A DNA stretch of 64,000 nt from Robbsia betulipollinis (GCF_026624755.1 NZ_JAPMXC010000010.1:267053-331052); one strand, 5' to 3'. Positions 1 through 9,983 are shown, counted from the stretch's first letter. Program-made: numbers and translations. The notes: generated by a model from the letters alone, not told the origin.

Positions 1-1323
1 ATAGGTGGAGAAGTCGGTGATGTTGATCTTGCCGATCTGCGCGGCGGTGTAGCCCGCCGCGCCGGTCAGCGCGCCCTGGACGTCGCCGGGACGGATCTTC
101 TCCTTGCGCCCGCCGAGGATCTGCAGCGTCGCCATCGGCGGCAACAGGCGGCCGCTGCCGGTGGGCGCGAGCTGGTCGAGCGGCTCCCAGCGGATCTCGT
201 TGCCGAGCGCCTGTTCGACCGAGGCGACCCGGCCCATCTCGTCGAGGCTCGCGAGCGTGACCGCGGTGCCTGCATGATCGGCGCGACCGGTGCGACCGAC
301 CCGGTGAATATGCACTTCGGGGTCCGGCGTGACGTCGACATTGATGACGAGCGCGAGTTGGTCGATGTCGAGACCGCGCGCGGCGACGTCGGTGGCGACG
401 AGCACCGAGCAACTCCGGTTCGCGAACTGGATCAGCACCTGGTCGCGTTCGCGCTGTTCGAGTTCGCCATGCAGCGCCTGTGCCTCGAAACCCTGGCCGC
501 GCAGGAATTCGACGAGTTCGCCGCAGCGCCGCCGCGTGTTGCAGAAGGCGAGCGCGCTCACCGGCCGGAAGTGGTCCAGCACCTGCGCGACGGCGGGCAG
601 GCGCGCGGCCTTGTCGATCTCGTAGAACACCTGCCGGATCTTGCTGGGTGCGTGCTGCGCCTCGACGGTGATCTGCTGCGGCTTGCGCAGGAACTGCTGG
701 CTCAGCTTGCCGATGCCCTCGGGGTAGGTGGCCGAGAAGAGCAGCGTCTGCCGCTCCTTCGGGCAGCGCTGGGCGATCGCGGCGATGTCGTCGTAGAAGC
801 CCATGTCGAGCATGCGGTCCGCTTCGTCGAGCACCAGGGTGCGCAGCGTGTCCAGTTGCAGGCTGCCGCGATCGAGGTGGTCGATGATGCGCCCGGGCGT
901 GCCGACGACGATATGCGCGCCGTGTTCGAGGCTGGCGATCTGCGGGCGCATCGAGGCGCCGCCGCACAGCGTCAGGATCTTGATGTTCTCCTCCGCGCGG
1001 GCCAGCCGGCGGATCTCCTGCGCCACCTGGTCGGCGAGTTCGCGCGTGGGGCACAGCACCATCGCCTGCAGGTCGAAGCGGCGCGGTTCGAGGCGCGTGA
1101 GCAGGGCGAGCGCGAACGCGGCGGTCTTGCCACTGCCGGTCTTGGCCTGCGCGATGAGGTCATGGCCGGCAAGCGCGACCGGCAGGCTGGCGGCCTGGAT
1201 CGGCGTCATGCTCCGGTAGCCCAGTTGCGCGAGATTGGCGAGCATCGCCGGCGACAGCGGCAATTGTTCGAAGGCGGCGGCGGCGGCGTCGGGCGCGGCG
1301 GGAGGAGTCTGGGATTCGGTCAT
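1..1323 (-). CDS. dbpA: ATP-dependent RNA helicase DbpA (3' end beyond left edge)
   Basis: DEAD-box RNA helicase of the DbpA type, which acts on 23S rRNA hairpin 92 during 50S ribosome assembly. The reading frame starts at the ATG at 1323 and is still open at base 1, giving 441 residues against about 457 in E. coli, so only the last few are missing. Visible motifs: Walker A AKTGSGKT (about residues 60-67), DEAD box VLDEAD (about 164-169), SAT motif (197-199), and HRVGRTGRA in the second RecA lobe. The C-terminal part reads LQILGGRKEKIRPGDV and GKINI, the signature of the DbpA RNA-binding domain, which separates it from RhlE/SrmB helicases. Transcribed alone; the neighbouring esterase gene lies downstream of the 5' end on the same strand. 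Confidence 0.93.
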   Translation of the reverse strand, partial: MTESQTPPAAPDAAAAAFEQLPLSPAMLANLAQLGYRSMTPIQAASLPVALAGHDLIAQAKTGSGKTAAFALALLTRLEPRRFDLQAMVLCPTRELADQVAQEIRRLARAEENIKILTLCGGASMRPQIASLEHGAHIVVGTPGRIIDHLDRGSLQLDTLRTLVLDEADRMLDMGFYDDIAAIAQRCPKERQTLLFSATYPEGIGKLSQQFLRKPQQITVEAQHAPSKIRQVFYEIDKAARLPAVAQVLDHFRPVSALAFCNTRRRCGELVEFLRGQGFEAQALHGELEQRERDQVLIQFANRSCSVLVATDVAARGLDIDQLALVINVDVTPDPEVHIHRVGRTGRADHAGTAVTLASLDEMGRVASVEQALGNEIRWEPLDQLAPTGSGRLLPPMATLQILGGRKEKIRPGDVQGALTGAAGYTAAQIGKINITDFSTY

Positions 1324-1404
1324 CCCCGATTATAGCGGGCGGCGTGCGGCGCATCGCGATCGCGCCGCCGAATACGCGCGATATCGTCGAAATACCCGTA
1401 CAAG

Positions 1405-1419
1405 ACCGCAGCCTGCGGT
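1405..1419. terminator. Possible hairpin downstream of the esterase gene
   Basis: Perfect 6-bp stem ACCGCA/TGCGGT with a 3-base loop, 9 bases beyond the stop of the minus-strand esterase gene. There is no clear T-tract, so it is only a weak terminator candidate. Confidence 0.3.
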
Positions 1420-1427
1420 TATTCCGC

Positions 1428-2303
1428 TTATTTCGCCACCGAGGCGATCTGCCGCAGCCGGCGCGCGAGCGCGCGCGACACCACCGGTGCGCGCCGCGCC
1501 GCGCCGCTCGCCGCGGCCTCGCTTTCCCGCAGGAACACCACGGTTTCCCGGGCGACGATCTCGCGCTCGTTGTCGACCGTGATCATATGGTAGGAATCGT
1601 CGAGAAAGATCGCGCGCTGGAATACCGAGCCGATGCGCGCCAGCACCAGGCGCGCGTTTTTCGGGCTGGCGGTTTCGTCGTCGATCGCATGGATCAGCAG
1701 ACAGTCGCTGCGGATGACCGGCAGGCGTTTCCTGACATGAACGGCGAGACGGCTGGCCTCGTGGATCGCCGGCAGGGACAAGGTAGCCGGTCCGATTTCG
1801 CTGAAGTCGGTATTTTCCATCGAGCGCGCCACCTTGGCGCGCAGCGCCGCGTTCCTGAGTCCGAACGGCGCGGTTTCCCGGTAGCGCCAGCGCCGCCGCC
1901 ATGGCGAATAATAGAGCCAGCTCAGCACAAAACGGTACCAGGGAATCGCCCAGCCGTCGTAGTCGAGCGTGGTCGACAACAAGGCGAGCGCCTGCGCCGA
2001 GGGCCGGCGCTGCGCGACCGCCAGCGCCAGCGTCGCGCCCATCGACAGGCCGCAGACCGACACGAACCGGTACTGCCGCGCGAGGGCGTCGAATTCCGCG
2101 ACCGCGGCGTCGATCCAGCCTTCCATCGCCGGCCGGGCCGGGTCGAGGCTGTAGCCGTCGATCATCGGGGCGCTGACGGTGAAGCCTTCGCGATGCAGCG
2201 CCCGCGCGAGAAAGCGCATTTCGAGCGGCGAACTCGACAGGCCGTGCAGCAGCAGCACGGCGTGGGCGTCGCCGGCGTGGAAGATCGCGCCGTCCGTGCT
2301 CAT
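1428..2303 (-). CDS. Alpha/beta hydrolase (carboxylesterase Est30-like)
   Basis: A 291-residue cytoplasmic alpha/beta hydrolase. The N-terminal strand ends in LLLHGLSSSP (oxyanion-hole HG motif), the nucleophile elbow is CGLSMGAT with Ser87, and the late motifs HAIDDE and DDSYHMITVD supply the expected Asp and His of the catalytic triad. The DSYHMITVD motif is typical of Bacillus/Geobacillus Est30-type carboxylesterases and related monoacylglycerol lipases. No signal peptide is seen. It lies downstream of the DUF4118 gene on the same strand with a 37-base gap, so read-through is possible. The natural substrate cannot be told from the sequence. Confidence 0.8.
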   Translation of the reverse strand: MSTDGAIFHAGDAHAVLLLHGLSSSPLEMRFLARALHREGFTVSAPMIDGYSLDPARPAMEGWIDAAVAEFDALARQYRFVSVCGLSMGATLALAVAQRRPSAQALALLSTTLDYDGWAIPWYRFVLSWLYYSPWRRRWRYRETAPFGLRNAALRAKVARSMENTDFSEIGPATLSLPAIHEASRLAVHVRKRLPVIRSDCLLIHAIDDETASPKNARLVLARIGSVFQRAIFLDDSYHMITVDNEREIVARETVVFLRESEAAASGAARRAPVVSRALARRLRQIASVAK

Positions 2304-2340
2304 GCCGGCACCTGCGCGCGAGAAAAGCGGTGCACCGGCA

Positions 2341-3141
2341 TCACGCCTCCAGTCTCAAAATGAAGAAGTCGCCGGCGGGCGTCGTGAAGCGTTCGCAGAG
2401 TGCGTCCGTCAGCCGATAGTCGCCGGCGGCGGTGAGCAGCCTGACGCGATGCGCGCCGGGCGTCAGCACGGTCAGCACGCGTTCGATGTCCGCCGGGTGC
2501 ACGGCGTCGAAGCGGTCGCCGGCTTGCAGACCGTTGCCCAGCGAGCGGGTGGCCGGCCGCGTGCCGGGCACGACCTCTGGCGCGATGGCGGGTACCGCGG
2601 CGGGATCGTTCGCCAGCGGCGTCGGGTTCACCGCCCGGATGAACACCAGCTGGTCGCGGCGGTGCGTCAGTTCACGCAACAGGCGGTGCGTTTCGTCGGC
2701 GTGGCGGCGCGCCAGCAGCCGCTCGTTGTCGGATCGCAGCAGGATCTCGTAGCGGCACTGCGCCACCGAGGCGACCAGCTCGCTGCGATATTGCGCACGC
2801 CGCAGCCGTTCGATCAGCACGATCACCACGATCGTGATGAGGGGATAGGTGACGAGCAAGGTCACGTCGCTGCGGTCGAAATACGTGAGATCGCCGTAGG
2901 GCGGCACGAAGAGATAGTCGGCGATGACCAGACCGACCGTCATGACCGTGAGCGCGGGGGCGAGTCCGAAGAAATATTCGATCAGCGCGGCGGCGATGCA
3001 GAAGGCGAAACCGGGCGACGCCGGTCCCAATACCGGGTGCAGGGAGCCGCGCACGGCGCTGGCGAGCAGCAGGGACAGCGCCGCGAACAGCCAGGCGCGC
3101 GGACCCGTGGGTGCCCAGCGTCGGGCGTTTTGAACTTTCAT
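2341..3141 (-). CDS. DUF4118-domain membrane protein (orphan KdpD-like sensor module)
   Basis: A 266-residue protein with about four hydrophobic segments (roughly residues 17-33, 42-60, 62-80 and 93-113), with the spacing of the DUF4118 four-helix module found in KdpD and other sensor kinases. It is followed by a charged, probably coiled-coil stretch (about 115-170) and a soluble C-terminal part (about 190-266) that resembles a degenerate PAS-like module by its alternating pattern. No histidine kinase, GGDEF or receiver domain follows. The gene is 167 bases downstream of the CheB/CheR hybrid kinase on the same strand, so a membrane sensing role linked to that kinase is possible but is inference. 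Confidence 0.6.
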   Translation of the reverse strand: MKVQNARRWAPTGPRAWLFAALSLLLASAVRGSLHPVLGPASPGFAFCIAAALIEYFFGLAPALTVMTVGLVIADYLFVPPYGDLTYFDRSDVTLLVTYPLITIVVIVLIERLRRAQYRSELVASVAQCRYEILLRSDNERLLARRHADETHRLLRELTHRRDQLVFIRAVNPTPLANDPAAVPAIAPEVVPGTRPATRSLGNGLQAGDRFDAVHPADIERVLTVLTPGAHRVRLLTAAGDYRLTDALCERFTTPAGDFFILRLEA

Positions 3142-3308
3142 CGAAGGCGGGCGACGCGTCGCGCAGGGGCGCCGTGGGAATCATTGGGATAAGGCGGATT
3201 CTACGATACGGCCATTCCGGCTTTTGTAATCGTTTGTGCCTGTGCCGCGCGCGCCACGCCGCCGCCGCGGTCCGAGCGGTTTCCGCTGCCCGGCGCGCGC
3301 CCGATCTT

Positions 3309-6300
3309 TCAGCGGTGGGACAGGAACTCGGCGACGACCCGCTGCACCTCGCCCAGCGAGACCGGTTTGACAAGGTAGGTGTCGAACCCCGCTTCGAGCG
3401 CCTCCTGTACGTCGTGAGGCTGCCCGAAAATGGTCAGCGCGACGGTCACCAGTTTCCTGTCCGAAGGCAGGGACTTCAGTGTCGTGCCCAACGGATGGCC
3501 GCGCATTTCCGACATGCCGGGGTCGGCGATCAGCAGGTCGTATGCCTTGCCGTCCCGCAACTGTCGCGCCGCTTCGGCCGCTGGCGCGACGGTGACGATG
3601 GCGCCATCCGTTTCCAGCAGCGCTCCCAGGGCCTCGATGGATTCGGGCATGTCGTCCACCAGCAGGATGTGCCATCCGTGCAACGATGGCACCATCGGCC
3701 GCGAGGGATCGGGGTCCTGCTGCTGGCGGTCCTGCAGCGGAATCCAGACGCTGAATTTCGTGCCCTGGCCGATCCCCGCGGAACGGGCTTCCACGCGGCC
3801 GCCATGCGCGCTGGCCAGCTCCTTCACCAGTGCCAGTCCGATGCCCAGCCCGCCCATGCTTTGCGGGCGACCGTTCGCCTGTTTGAACAGATCGAAGACG
3901 AGCGGCAGAAAGGCCGGATCGATGCCGTCGCCGGAATCCGCCACGTCCAGTCGCGCGCACGATCCCTCGACCGTGGCGTGAAGGCGGATCCGGCCATCCA
4001 CCGGCGTGAATTTCAGGGCGTTGCTCACCAGGTTCCAGATGATCTGCTCGATGCGGACCCCGTCGGCGAAAACCGGCAGCGAGGGGGCGCTGCTGTCGAA
4101 GGTCATCGTGATCCGCTTCGCCGCGGCGGCCTCCCCGGCGGCCTTGACGATCGACTGAATGCACGGGACGATGTCGAATGGCGCGCGATTGAGCGCCAGC
4201 TTGCCGGTGTTGACGCGCGAGAGGTCGAGCAGGTCTTCGATGATTTTCGCCTGACTCTTGACGGCCTTGCTGATGGTGCCGAGCGCGCGCTCCATCAGGC
4301 CATAGCCCTGTACGCCGGGCAGCCGGCTCGCCAGTTCGGCGTTGACGCTGATCAGGTTCAGCGGGTGCTTGAGTTCGTGCGACATGATCGCCAGGAACTC
4401 GTCCTTGAGGTGATTGGCCTGCTGGCTGGCCTGCCGCACCTCTTTTTCGCGCACCAGCCGCTTCGCGCGATAGTGGGCGAGGCGCTGTTGCTGGGTCATG
4501 TTGCGCGCGATCTTCGCGAAGCCTTCGAACGTACCGGCCTCGGTATAGAGCGGCACCGTGATGCCGCTGCAGAAAACCGGGGTGCCGTCCTTGTCGACAT
4601 ACCAGCGCTCGTCCTCGACGCGGCCCTGCGTCAGGGCATTATGCATTTCGGCTTCGAAGGTGCCTTCTTCCCGGCTTTCGGTTCTGAAAATCCGCGAGCC
4701 GTGCGCACCCATCGCCTCCGCTTCGGTATAGCCGAAAATCTTCTCCGCGCCCAGATTCCAGGTGACCAGCGTGCCGTGCGGGTCGAGCATCACGATCGCG
4801 TAGTCTTTCAGGCTCTGGGCGACACGCTGCATCCGCGTTTCGGTGGCGCGCGCGCGCGCTTCCGCATCGCGCAGGCGGGTGACGTCGACGAACGTCAGCA
4901 CGGCGCCCTGCACTTCGTCCGCCCCGGTGCGGTAGGGCGAGATGCGGGCGATGTAGAAGCGCTTGTTGATGCTCTCGATCTCGCGCTCCACCACGCGGTT
5001 CGATCGCAGCGTCTCGTGCAGGTCCTCGACGAGCGTTTCCCATTGCAGGTCGTGGGTGATGTCGCGCAGGGGCCGTTCGATATCCGAGGTGATCAGCCTG
5101 AAGAGATTCAGCGCGCGCGGCGTGAAGCGCTTGATGCGCAACTCGCAGTCGACGAAGATGGTGGGAATGTCCGAGGACGCGATCAGGTTCTGCAGGTCCT
5201 CGTTGGCCTTGGCCGATTCGTCCACCTTGGTCTTGAGTTCCGCGTTGACCGTGATCAGCTCTTCGTTGATGGACTGCAATTCCTCCTTGCTGGTTTCCAG
5301 TTCCTCGCTGGCCGAGCGCAGTTCCTCGTTGACCGACTGGAATTCCTCGTTGGAGGCCTTCAGCTCCTGACTGGAGAAATCCGCGTCGTCGATGGTTTCC
5401 TGGAGCTGCTGCTTGAGATTGCGCACCTCTTCCTCGAGCTGCGCAATGACCACGCTGTGGCCCGCGCCGGTTTCCATGCCGGTGTCGATGGTGCTGCCGA
5501 CGGCGTCGAACAGCACCAGGATGTATTTCCGGTCCTCGATCGAAACGGGCTTGGCGGTGATGTTGACATTGACGACGCCGTCCCTGAGCGAGAAGCCGCG
5601 ACGGCGCGCGTCCACGCTCGTGCCGGACTTCACCGCCTGATAGAGCGCGGTGCGCAGATCGAGCCGCAGGTCCGGGTGCACCAGGGTCAGCAGATTCAGG
5701 GTGGGGACGCCGCTCACATAGCGAAGGAACTGATCGACGCGGTCCGTGATGTGAACGATGTTGTAGGCGGCGTCGATCAGCACGCTCGGGGGCGCATACT
5801 GGCTCAACAGCAACTGGTGCGCGTCGCCGAAAGGAATGGCGTCACGGTGGGGATAGGGACTCACAGACTCCTTGTATGGGCGCTTCCCCCCGTCATCGGC
5901 GAGTGCCTTGCTCGACAGATAGGTACGGGGCCGCGAGACCACGTTTGCTCGATAGATGCGGTTCTTCTTGTCGATCACGCTGAACAGCGTCCCGGCCATG
6001 TCCGCGGATTCGGAACTGCCGAGAAACAGGAATCCGCCGGGTTTCAGCGCGAAATGGAAGGTTTCGAGAACGGCCTGCTGCGCTTCGCGTTCGAGATAGA
6101 TGAGAAGGTTGCGGCAGCACACCAGATCGAGGCGCGAAAACGGCGGGTCCCGCAGGATGTTGTGCGGCGAGAACAGCACCTTGTTGCGGATGATTTTCTT
6201 GATGCGATAGCCATTGTTTTCCCTGGAAAAAAAATGGCGCAGCCAGGCCGGCGGAATATCGACGGCGATCGACTCCGGATACAGGCCACCGCGGGCGAAA

Positions 6301-7442
6301 GCCAGCGCCGGCTCGTCGATGTCGGTGGCGAAGATCTGGATGTTGTCGCGTTGCTGCGGCGACGCGATGTGATCGCACAGCAGCACGGCGAGCGAGTAGG
6401 CCTCTTCGCCCGTGGCACATCCGGCGACCCAGGCGCGCAGGGGCTGCTCGGCGCGATCGGGCGAGGCGAGATGATCGATGACCGCGCGCTCCAGCGCTTC
6501 GAACGCCAGGCGGTCGCGGAAGAAGTTGGTCACGGAAATCAGCAGATCCTTGAGCAGGCCGGCCGTTTCTTCGGGATAGGCGCTCAGGAAATCGAGATAG
6601 GCGGGCGTGTCGCGCAGACCGTTGACCTGCAGCCGGCGCTCGATCCGGCGCAAGATCGTCGCGCGCTTGTAATGCGTGAAATCGTGGCCCGTGCGCGCGT
6701 AGAGCTTTGCCATCACGCCGCGCAGCGCGTGTTCCGACTCCTCGGGCGAGACGCCTTCCACTTTTTTCCCGACACCGGGCTTCAACCACAGACCTGGCAG
6801 CGCGATCGCCTGCGCGTTTTGCCAGAGCGCCACCAGTTTCGCGGGCATGTCCGCCACCGGCATGACGAAGTCGATCAGACCGGTGGCGATCGCGCAGCTC
6901 GGCATGCTGTCATATTCGGCGTCGTCGGGCGTCTGGGCGAAGGCCAGGCCGCCGCATTCCTTGATGCGCTGGATGCCCACCGAGCCGTCGGCCCCGTTGC
7001 CGGAGAGGATGACGCTGATTGCCTGCTCGCCGTGCGCCAGCGCCAGCGTGCGGAAAAAGATGTCGATCGACGTGCGCGGCCCTTTCATGATCTCGCCGGC
7101 GCGCAGCTCCAGCTTGCCGTCGTTCATCAGCAGCGTGTACGCGGGCGGAATCACGTAAACGTGGTTGACCTCGATCGCCGTTTCTTCCGTCACCTGCCGC
7201 GTGGGCAGTTTCGTCACGCGCCGCAGGATTTCCGCGATGCTGCTCTCGTGCGCCGGCGACAGGTGCAGCACGAGCACGAATGCCATCCCCGGGGAATCGG
7301 GCATGTTTTCGAAAAACCGGACGAGCGCCGGAATGCCTCCCGACGAGGCACCGATGCCCACGACCGCGAAGTCCAGCACGCTACGCTTGATATAGGTGTC
7401 ATCCTCTGGCGACGACGGATTGCCGTTGTCTTCATCTACCAT
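3309..7442 (-). CDS. CheB-CheR-PAS-histidine kinase-receiver fusion protein
   Basis: A 1377-residue multidomain signalling protein. Order: CheB-type methylesterase (about 25-205; GASSGG with Ser33/34, His60, and the Asp in GADGSVG), CheR methyltransferase (about 220-490; the GCATGEEAYS SAM motif and CCRNLLIYL are visible), a Glu/Ser-rich coiled coil (about 640-740), two PAS domains (about 745-990), HisKA with phosphoacceptor motif MSHELKHPLN, HATPase_c (NALKF and GLGIGLALVK motifs), and a C-terminal receiver (LLVDDMPE; probable phospho-Asp in LLIADPGM). Such CheB/CheR hybrids usually stand outside the chemotaxis operons and control unknown outputs. No chemotaxis genes are nearby. Transcribed alone or with the DUF4118 gene. 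Confidence 0.92.
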   Translation of the reverse strand: MVDEDNGNPSSPEDDTYIKRSVLDFAVVGIGASSGGIPALVRFFENMPDSPGMAFVLVLHLSPAHESSIAEILRRVTKLPTRQVTEETAIEVNHVYVIPPAYTLLMNDGKLELRAGEIMKGPRTSIDIFFRTLALAHGEQAISVILSGNGADGSVGIQRIKECGGLAFAQTPDDAEYDSMPSCAIATGLIDFVMPVADMPAKLVALWQNAQAIALPGLWLKPGVGKKVEGVSPEESEHALRGVMAKLYARTGHDFTHYKRATILRRIERRLQVNGLRDTPAYLDFLSAYPEETAGLLKDLLISVTNFFRDRLAFEALERAVIDHLASPDRAEQPLRAWVAGCATGEEAYSLAVLLCDHIASPQQRDNIQIFATDIDEPALAFARGGLYPESIAVDIPPAWLRHFFSRENNGYRIKKIIRNKVLFSPHNILRDPPFSRLDLVCCRNLLIYLEREAQQAVLETFHFALKPGGFLFLGSSESADMAGTLFSVIDKKNRIYRANVVSRPRTYLSSKALADDGGKRPYKESVSPYPHRDAIPFGDAHQLLLSQYAPPSVLIDAAYNIVHITDRVDQFLRYVSGVPTLNLLTLVHPDLRLDLRTALYQAVKSGTSVDARRRGFSLRDGVVNVNITAKPVSIEDRKYILVLFDAVGSTIDTGMETGAGHSVVIAQLEEEVRNLKQQLQETIDDADFSSQELKASNEEFQSVNEELRSASEELETSKEELQSINEELITVNAELKTKVDESAKANEDLQNLIASSDIPTIFVDCELRIKRFTPRALNLFRLITSDIERPLRDITHDLQWETLVEDLHETLRSNRVVEREIESINKRFYIARISPYRTGADEVQGAVLTFVDVTRLRDAEARARATETRMQRVAQSLKDYAIVMLDPHGTLVTWNLGAEKIFGYTEAEAMGAHGSRIFRTESREEGTFEAEMHNALTQGRVEDERWYVDKDGTPVFCSGITVPLYTEAGTFEGFAKIARNMTQQQRLAHYRAKRLVREKEVRQASQQANHLKDEFLAIMSHELKHPLNLISVNAELASRLPGVQGYGLMERALGTISKAVKSQAKIIEDLLDLSRVNTGKLALNRAPFDIVPCIQSIVKAAGEAAAAKRITMTFDSSAPSLPVFADGVRIEQIIWNLVSNALKFTPVDGRIRLHATVEGSCARLDVADSGDGIDPAFLPLVFDLFKQANGRPQSMGGLGIGLALVKELASAHGGRVEARSAGIGQGTKFSVWIPLQDRQQQDPDPSRPMVPSLHGWHILLVDDMPESIEALGALLETDGAIVTVAPAAEAARQLRDGKAYDLLIADPGMSEMRGHPLGTTLKSLPSDRKLVTVALTIFGQPHDVQEALEAGFDTYLVKPVSLGEVQRVVAEFLSHR

Positions 7443-7612
7443 GGGTCATTCGCGGGCGGCGTGCAATCGGTGGAAACGGGGGCATGGCGGGAACAGGCTG
7501 GTAACTGCTCAATAATGGCACCGGAATTGCACGAGAGCCAGCCATTTGCATGCCGATAGGCCAACATTCGACGAATATGCGCGCCGCGGGCGGGGGCGAC
7601 GCGCTATTTTCG

Positions 7613-7644
7613 GCGCCGTCGCACGCCGTCGCACGCCGTCGCAT
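7613..7644. repeat. 10-bp direct repeat, about three copies
   Basis: GCACGCCGTC at 7621-7630 and 7631-7640, with a degenerate copy before and a partial copy after. It lies in the 222-base gap between the amino-acid ABC ATPase stop and the CheB/CheR gene start. Confidence 0.6.
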
Positions 7645-7664
7645 GCCGCCGGGCCGCCGCGCGC

Positions 7665-8474
7665 TCAGCCGCGGTTGAAACGCGCCAGGAAGGCCCGGGT
7701 GGCCGGTTCGACGGGCGCGTCGATGACCTGCGCCGCCGGGCCGGCCTCCACGACGACGCCATCGCGCATGAAAACCACCTGGTCGGCCACTTCACGGGCG
7801 AACGCGACCTCGTGCGTCACCAGCACCATCGTCATGCCTTCGTCCGCCAGCGTCTTCATCACCGCCAGCACTTCGCCGACGAGTTCCGGATCGAGCGCGG
7901 AGGTGGCCTCGTCGAACAGCATCACCTCCGGGCGCAGCGCGAGCGCCCGGGCGATGGCGACGCGCTGCTTCTGGCCGCCGGAAAGGCGGTCCGGATGGCG
8001 CTCGGCCAGCGCCGCCAGACCGACGCGATCGAGCAGGGCGAGGGCGGTCGTGCGCGCGGTGGCCGGGTCGAGCTTGCGCACCGTCACCATGCCTTCCATC
8101 ACGTTGCCGAGCGCCGTCATGTGCGGAAACAGATTGAAATGCTGGAAGACCATGCCGGTACCGGCGCGATAGGCGGCGAGCTCGCGCGGGCGCGGCAGGG
8201 CCGGCGCGCCCGCGCCGAAGGCCAGGGTGCGCGCGCCCACCCGGATGCTGCCGCCATCGGGTACCGTCAGCAGGTTGATGCAGCGCAGCAGCGTCGATTT
8301 GCCGGAGCCCGAGGGGCCGATCAGGGCGACCACGCCGCCCTGGTCCACGCGCAGCGAGATGTCCTTCAGGACGACGTTGTCGCCGAAGCGCTTGCTCAAT
8401 CGCTGGATCTCGATCATCGGCGGTGCGATCAGTGGCGGCGGTGTCATGGGCGACGGTATCGGGGGGACGGCCAT
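7665..8474 (-). CDS. Polar amino-acid ABC transporter ATP-binding protein
   Basis: ATPase of the GlnQ/HisP family that powers import through the adjacent permease. The core has Walker [10 protein letters not shown], signature LSGGQKQR, Walker [15 protein letters not shown] and the H-loop VTHE. The start is uncertain: ATG at 8474 lies one base after the permease stop codon with AGGA 11 bases upstream and adds about 19 Pro-rich residues; ATG at 8483 would overlap that stop; ATG at 8417 gives the usual family length ([13 protein letters not shown]) but has no clear ribosome site. Tight coupling to the permease is clear in any case. Substrate is unknown; the nearby racemase and binding protein suggest an amino acid or its derivative. 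Confidence 0.88.
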   Translation of the reverse strand: MAVPPIPSPMTPPPLIAPPMIEIQRLSKRFGDNVVLKDISLRVDQGGVVALIGPSGSGKSTLLRCINLLTVPDGGSIRVGARTLAFGAGAPALPRPRELAAYRAGTGMVFQHFNLFPHMTALGNVMEGMVTVRKLDPATARTTALALLDRVGLAALAERHPDRLSGGQKQRVAIARALALRPEVMLFDEATSALDPELVGEVLAVMKTLADEGMTMVLVTHEVAFAREVADQVVFMRDGVVVEAGPAAQVIDAPVEPATRAFLARFNRG

Positions 8475-8475
8475 G

Positions 8476-9144
8476 TCAACCATGGTCCTGGCGGGCAAGC
8501 CGGCTCTCGAGGCGTTTGGACGCGAGCGTCGCCGGGAACAGCACGAGGAAATAGCACAGCGCGACGATCGTGTAGATTTCCAGCGGCCGGTAGGAGTCGT
8601 GGGCGGCGGACTGGCCCTGGTACAGCAGGTCCGGCACGGCGAGCACCGACAGCAGCGACGTGTTCTTCAACTGCATGATCGACTGGCTCATCAACGGCGG
8701 CACCATCCGTTTGAACGCCTGGGGGAGAATCACGCGGCGCATCACCTGCGCGGCCGTCATGCCCATCGCCATGCCCGCCTCGGTCTGCCCGGGGTCGATC
8801 GAATTGACGCCGGCCCGGACGATTTCCGAATAGAACGCGCCGCCGTACAGGGACAGCGCCAGCACCGACGCGGTCACCGGCGTCATCTCGATATGCATCA
8901 GTACCGGCAAGGCATAATAGAACCATATCAACTGCACCAGCAGCGGCGTACAGCGAAACACCTCGACGTAGGCGCGCAGCGGTCCCGAAATCAGGCCGGA
9001 CGACGACAGACGGCCGATGCCCACCACGCAGCCGATCAGCAAACCGAGCGCGATGCAGACGGCGGTGTAGAGCACGGTGTAGAAAAGACCGCTGGCGAGC
9101 AGCGAGCGGTAGACCCAGATGGCGCCAAAATCCCAGTGATACAC
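8476..9144 (-). CDS. Polar amino-acid ABC transporter permease
   Basis: HisM/GlnP-family inner-membrane permease with the EAA-type loop [16 protein letters not shown] and the conserved [14 protein letters not shown] chose the GTG at 9144 (reading [10 protein letters not shown]) because GGAG stands 6 bases upstream and this gives a normal length of 222 residues; the frame is open to 9255. It is the only permease in the locus, so it probably works as a homodimer with the downstream ATPase and the binding protein encoded at 10016-10861. It starts about 170 bases from the divergent racemase gene, with which it shares a promoter region. Confidence 0.88.
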   Translation of the reverse strand: MYHWDFGAIWVYRSLLASGLFYTVLYTAVCIALGLLIGCVVGIGRLSSSGLISGPLRAYVEVFRCTPLLVQLIWFYYALPVLMHIEMTPVTASVLALSLYGGAFYSEIVRAGVNSIDPGQTEAGMAMGMTAAQVMRRVILPQAFKRMVPPLMSQSIMQLKNTSLLSVLAVPDLLYQGQSAAHDSYRPLEIYTIVALCYFLVLFPATLASKRLESRLARQDHG

Positions 9145-9314
9145 AGCAGCTCCAGAAGGGCAGTGTTGGCCGATGATTCCCGGCGGGGCGCGGATGTCGG
9201 TGTCGGATGCCGCCATGCGGGCCCGCGTCGGCGCGGCACGCCCTTCGACACGCACCCAGGCGCGATTGTAAGATAAACGTTTTTTTGCCGGACGTTACGT
9301 TGCCCGAGGATTCG

Positions 9315-9983
9315 ATGACCGCCCCCGGAACGCTGGGCATCCTGATGCTCGATACCCGTTTTCCCCGGCCGCCGGGCGACGCGGGCAATCCCGCGAGCTA
9401 CCGCTATCCCGTACGGCGGCGCGGCGTCGCCGACGCCACGCCCGCGCGCGTCGTCCACGACCGGGCCGCCGGTCTGGTCGATGGCTTCGTCGAGGCGGCC
9501 GTGGCGCTGGAGCGGGCCGGCTGCCGCGCGTTGATCACCAGTTGCGGTTTCATGGTGCTGCATCAGTCCCGGCTGGCGGCGGCGGTGCGCATACCGGTCG
9601 CCGCGTCGGCCTTGCTGCTGCTGCCTTTGCTGCAGGCGAGTTTCGGGCCGCGGGCGCGCATCGGCGTGCTGACCGCTTCCGCCGCTGCGCTGGGCGCCGC
9701 GCATCTGGCCGCGGCCGGCGCCCGGTCCGACACGCCGGTGGCGGGCGTGCGCGCCGACGGCGAATTCGCCCGCGTCATTCTCGGCGACGCCGCCACCGGG
9801 GACTTCGCGCGCATTGGCGAGGAGATCGTCGATGCTGCCGTTCGCCTGGCGCAGGCCACGCCGGGGCTCGCCGCGATCGTCCTCGAATGCACGAACATGC
9901 CGCCGTACCGCGATGCGATCCGGGTCCGTTGCGGCGTGCCGGTCTTCGACCTGATCGATCTCGCCGATCTGCTGATGCGCTGA
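9315..9983 (+). CDS. Aspartate/glutamate/hydantoin racemase family protein
   Basis: A 222-residue protein of the Asp/Glu racemase superfamily. Two cysteines in the right places serve as the acid/base pair of this fold: one in ITSCGFM and one in VLECTNMPPY. The start ATG at 9315 has GAGGA 4 bases upstream; earlier in-frame ATGs lack this. It is divergent from the amino-acid permease/ATPase and convergent with the binding-protein gene, so it is embedded in the transporter locus. It may racemise the imported amino acid or hydantoin. The family also includes maleate isomerase and arylmalonate decarboxylase, so the exact reaction is open. Confidence 0.75.
   Translation: MTAPGTLGILMLDTRFPRPPGDAGNPASYRYPVRRRGVADATPARVVHDRAAGLVDGFVEAAVALERAGCRALITSCGFMVLHQSRLAAAVRIPVAASALLLLPLLQASFGPRARIGVLTASAAALGAAHLAAAGARSDTPVAGVRADGEFARVILGDAATGDFARIGEEIVDAAVRLAQATPGLAAIVLECTNMPPYRDAIRVRCGVPVFDLIDLADLLMR

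Noticed and set aside
274..1335. Long plus-strand frame opposite the DbpA gene
   Set aside because: Antisense shadow of a clear DEAD-box helicase; its composition (Arg/Ala/Gly/His-rich) has no domain pattern. Same reasoning applies to the very long plus-strand frame 3111-7559 opposite the CheB/CheR kinase.
7613..7644. CGCCGTCGCA repeats as a CRISPR or regulatory array
   Set aside because: Units are adjacent without spacers and only about three copies; plain GC-rich slippage repeat.
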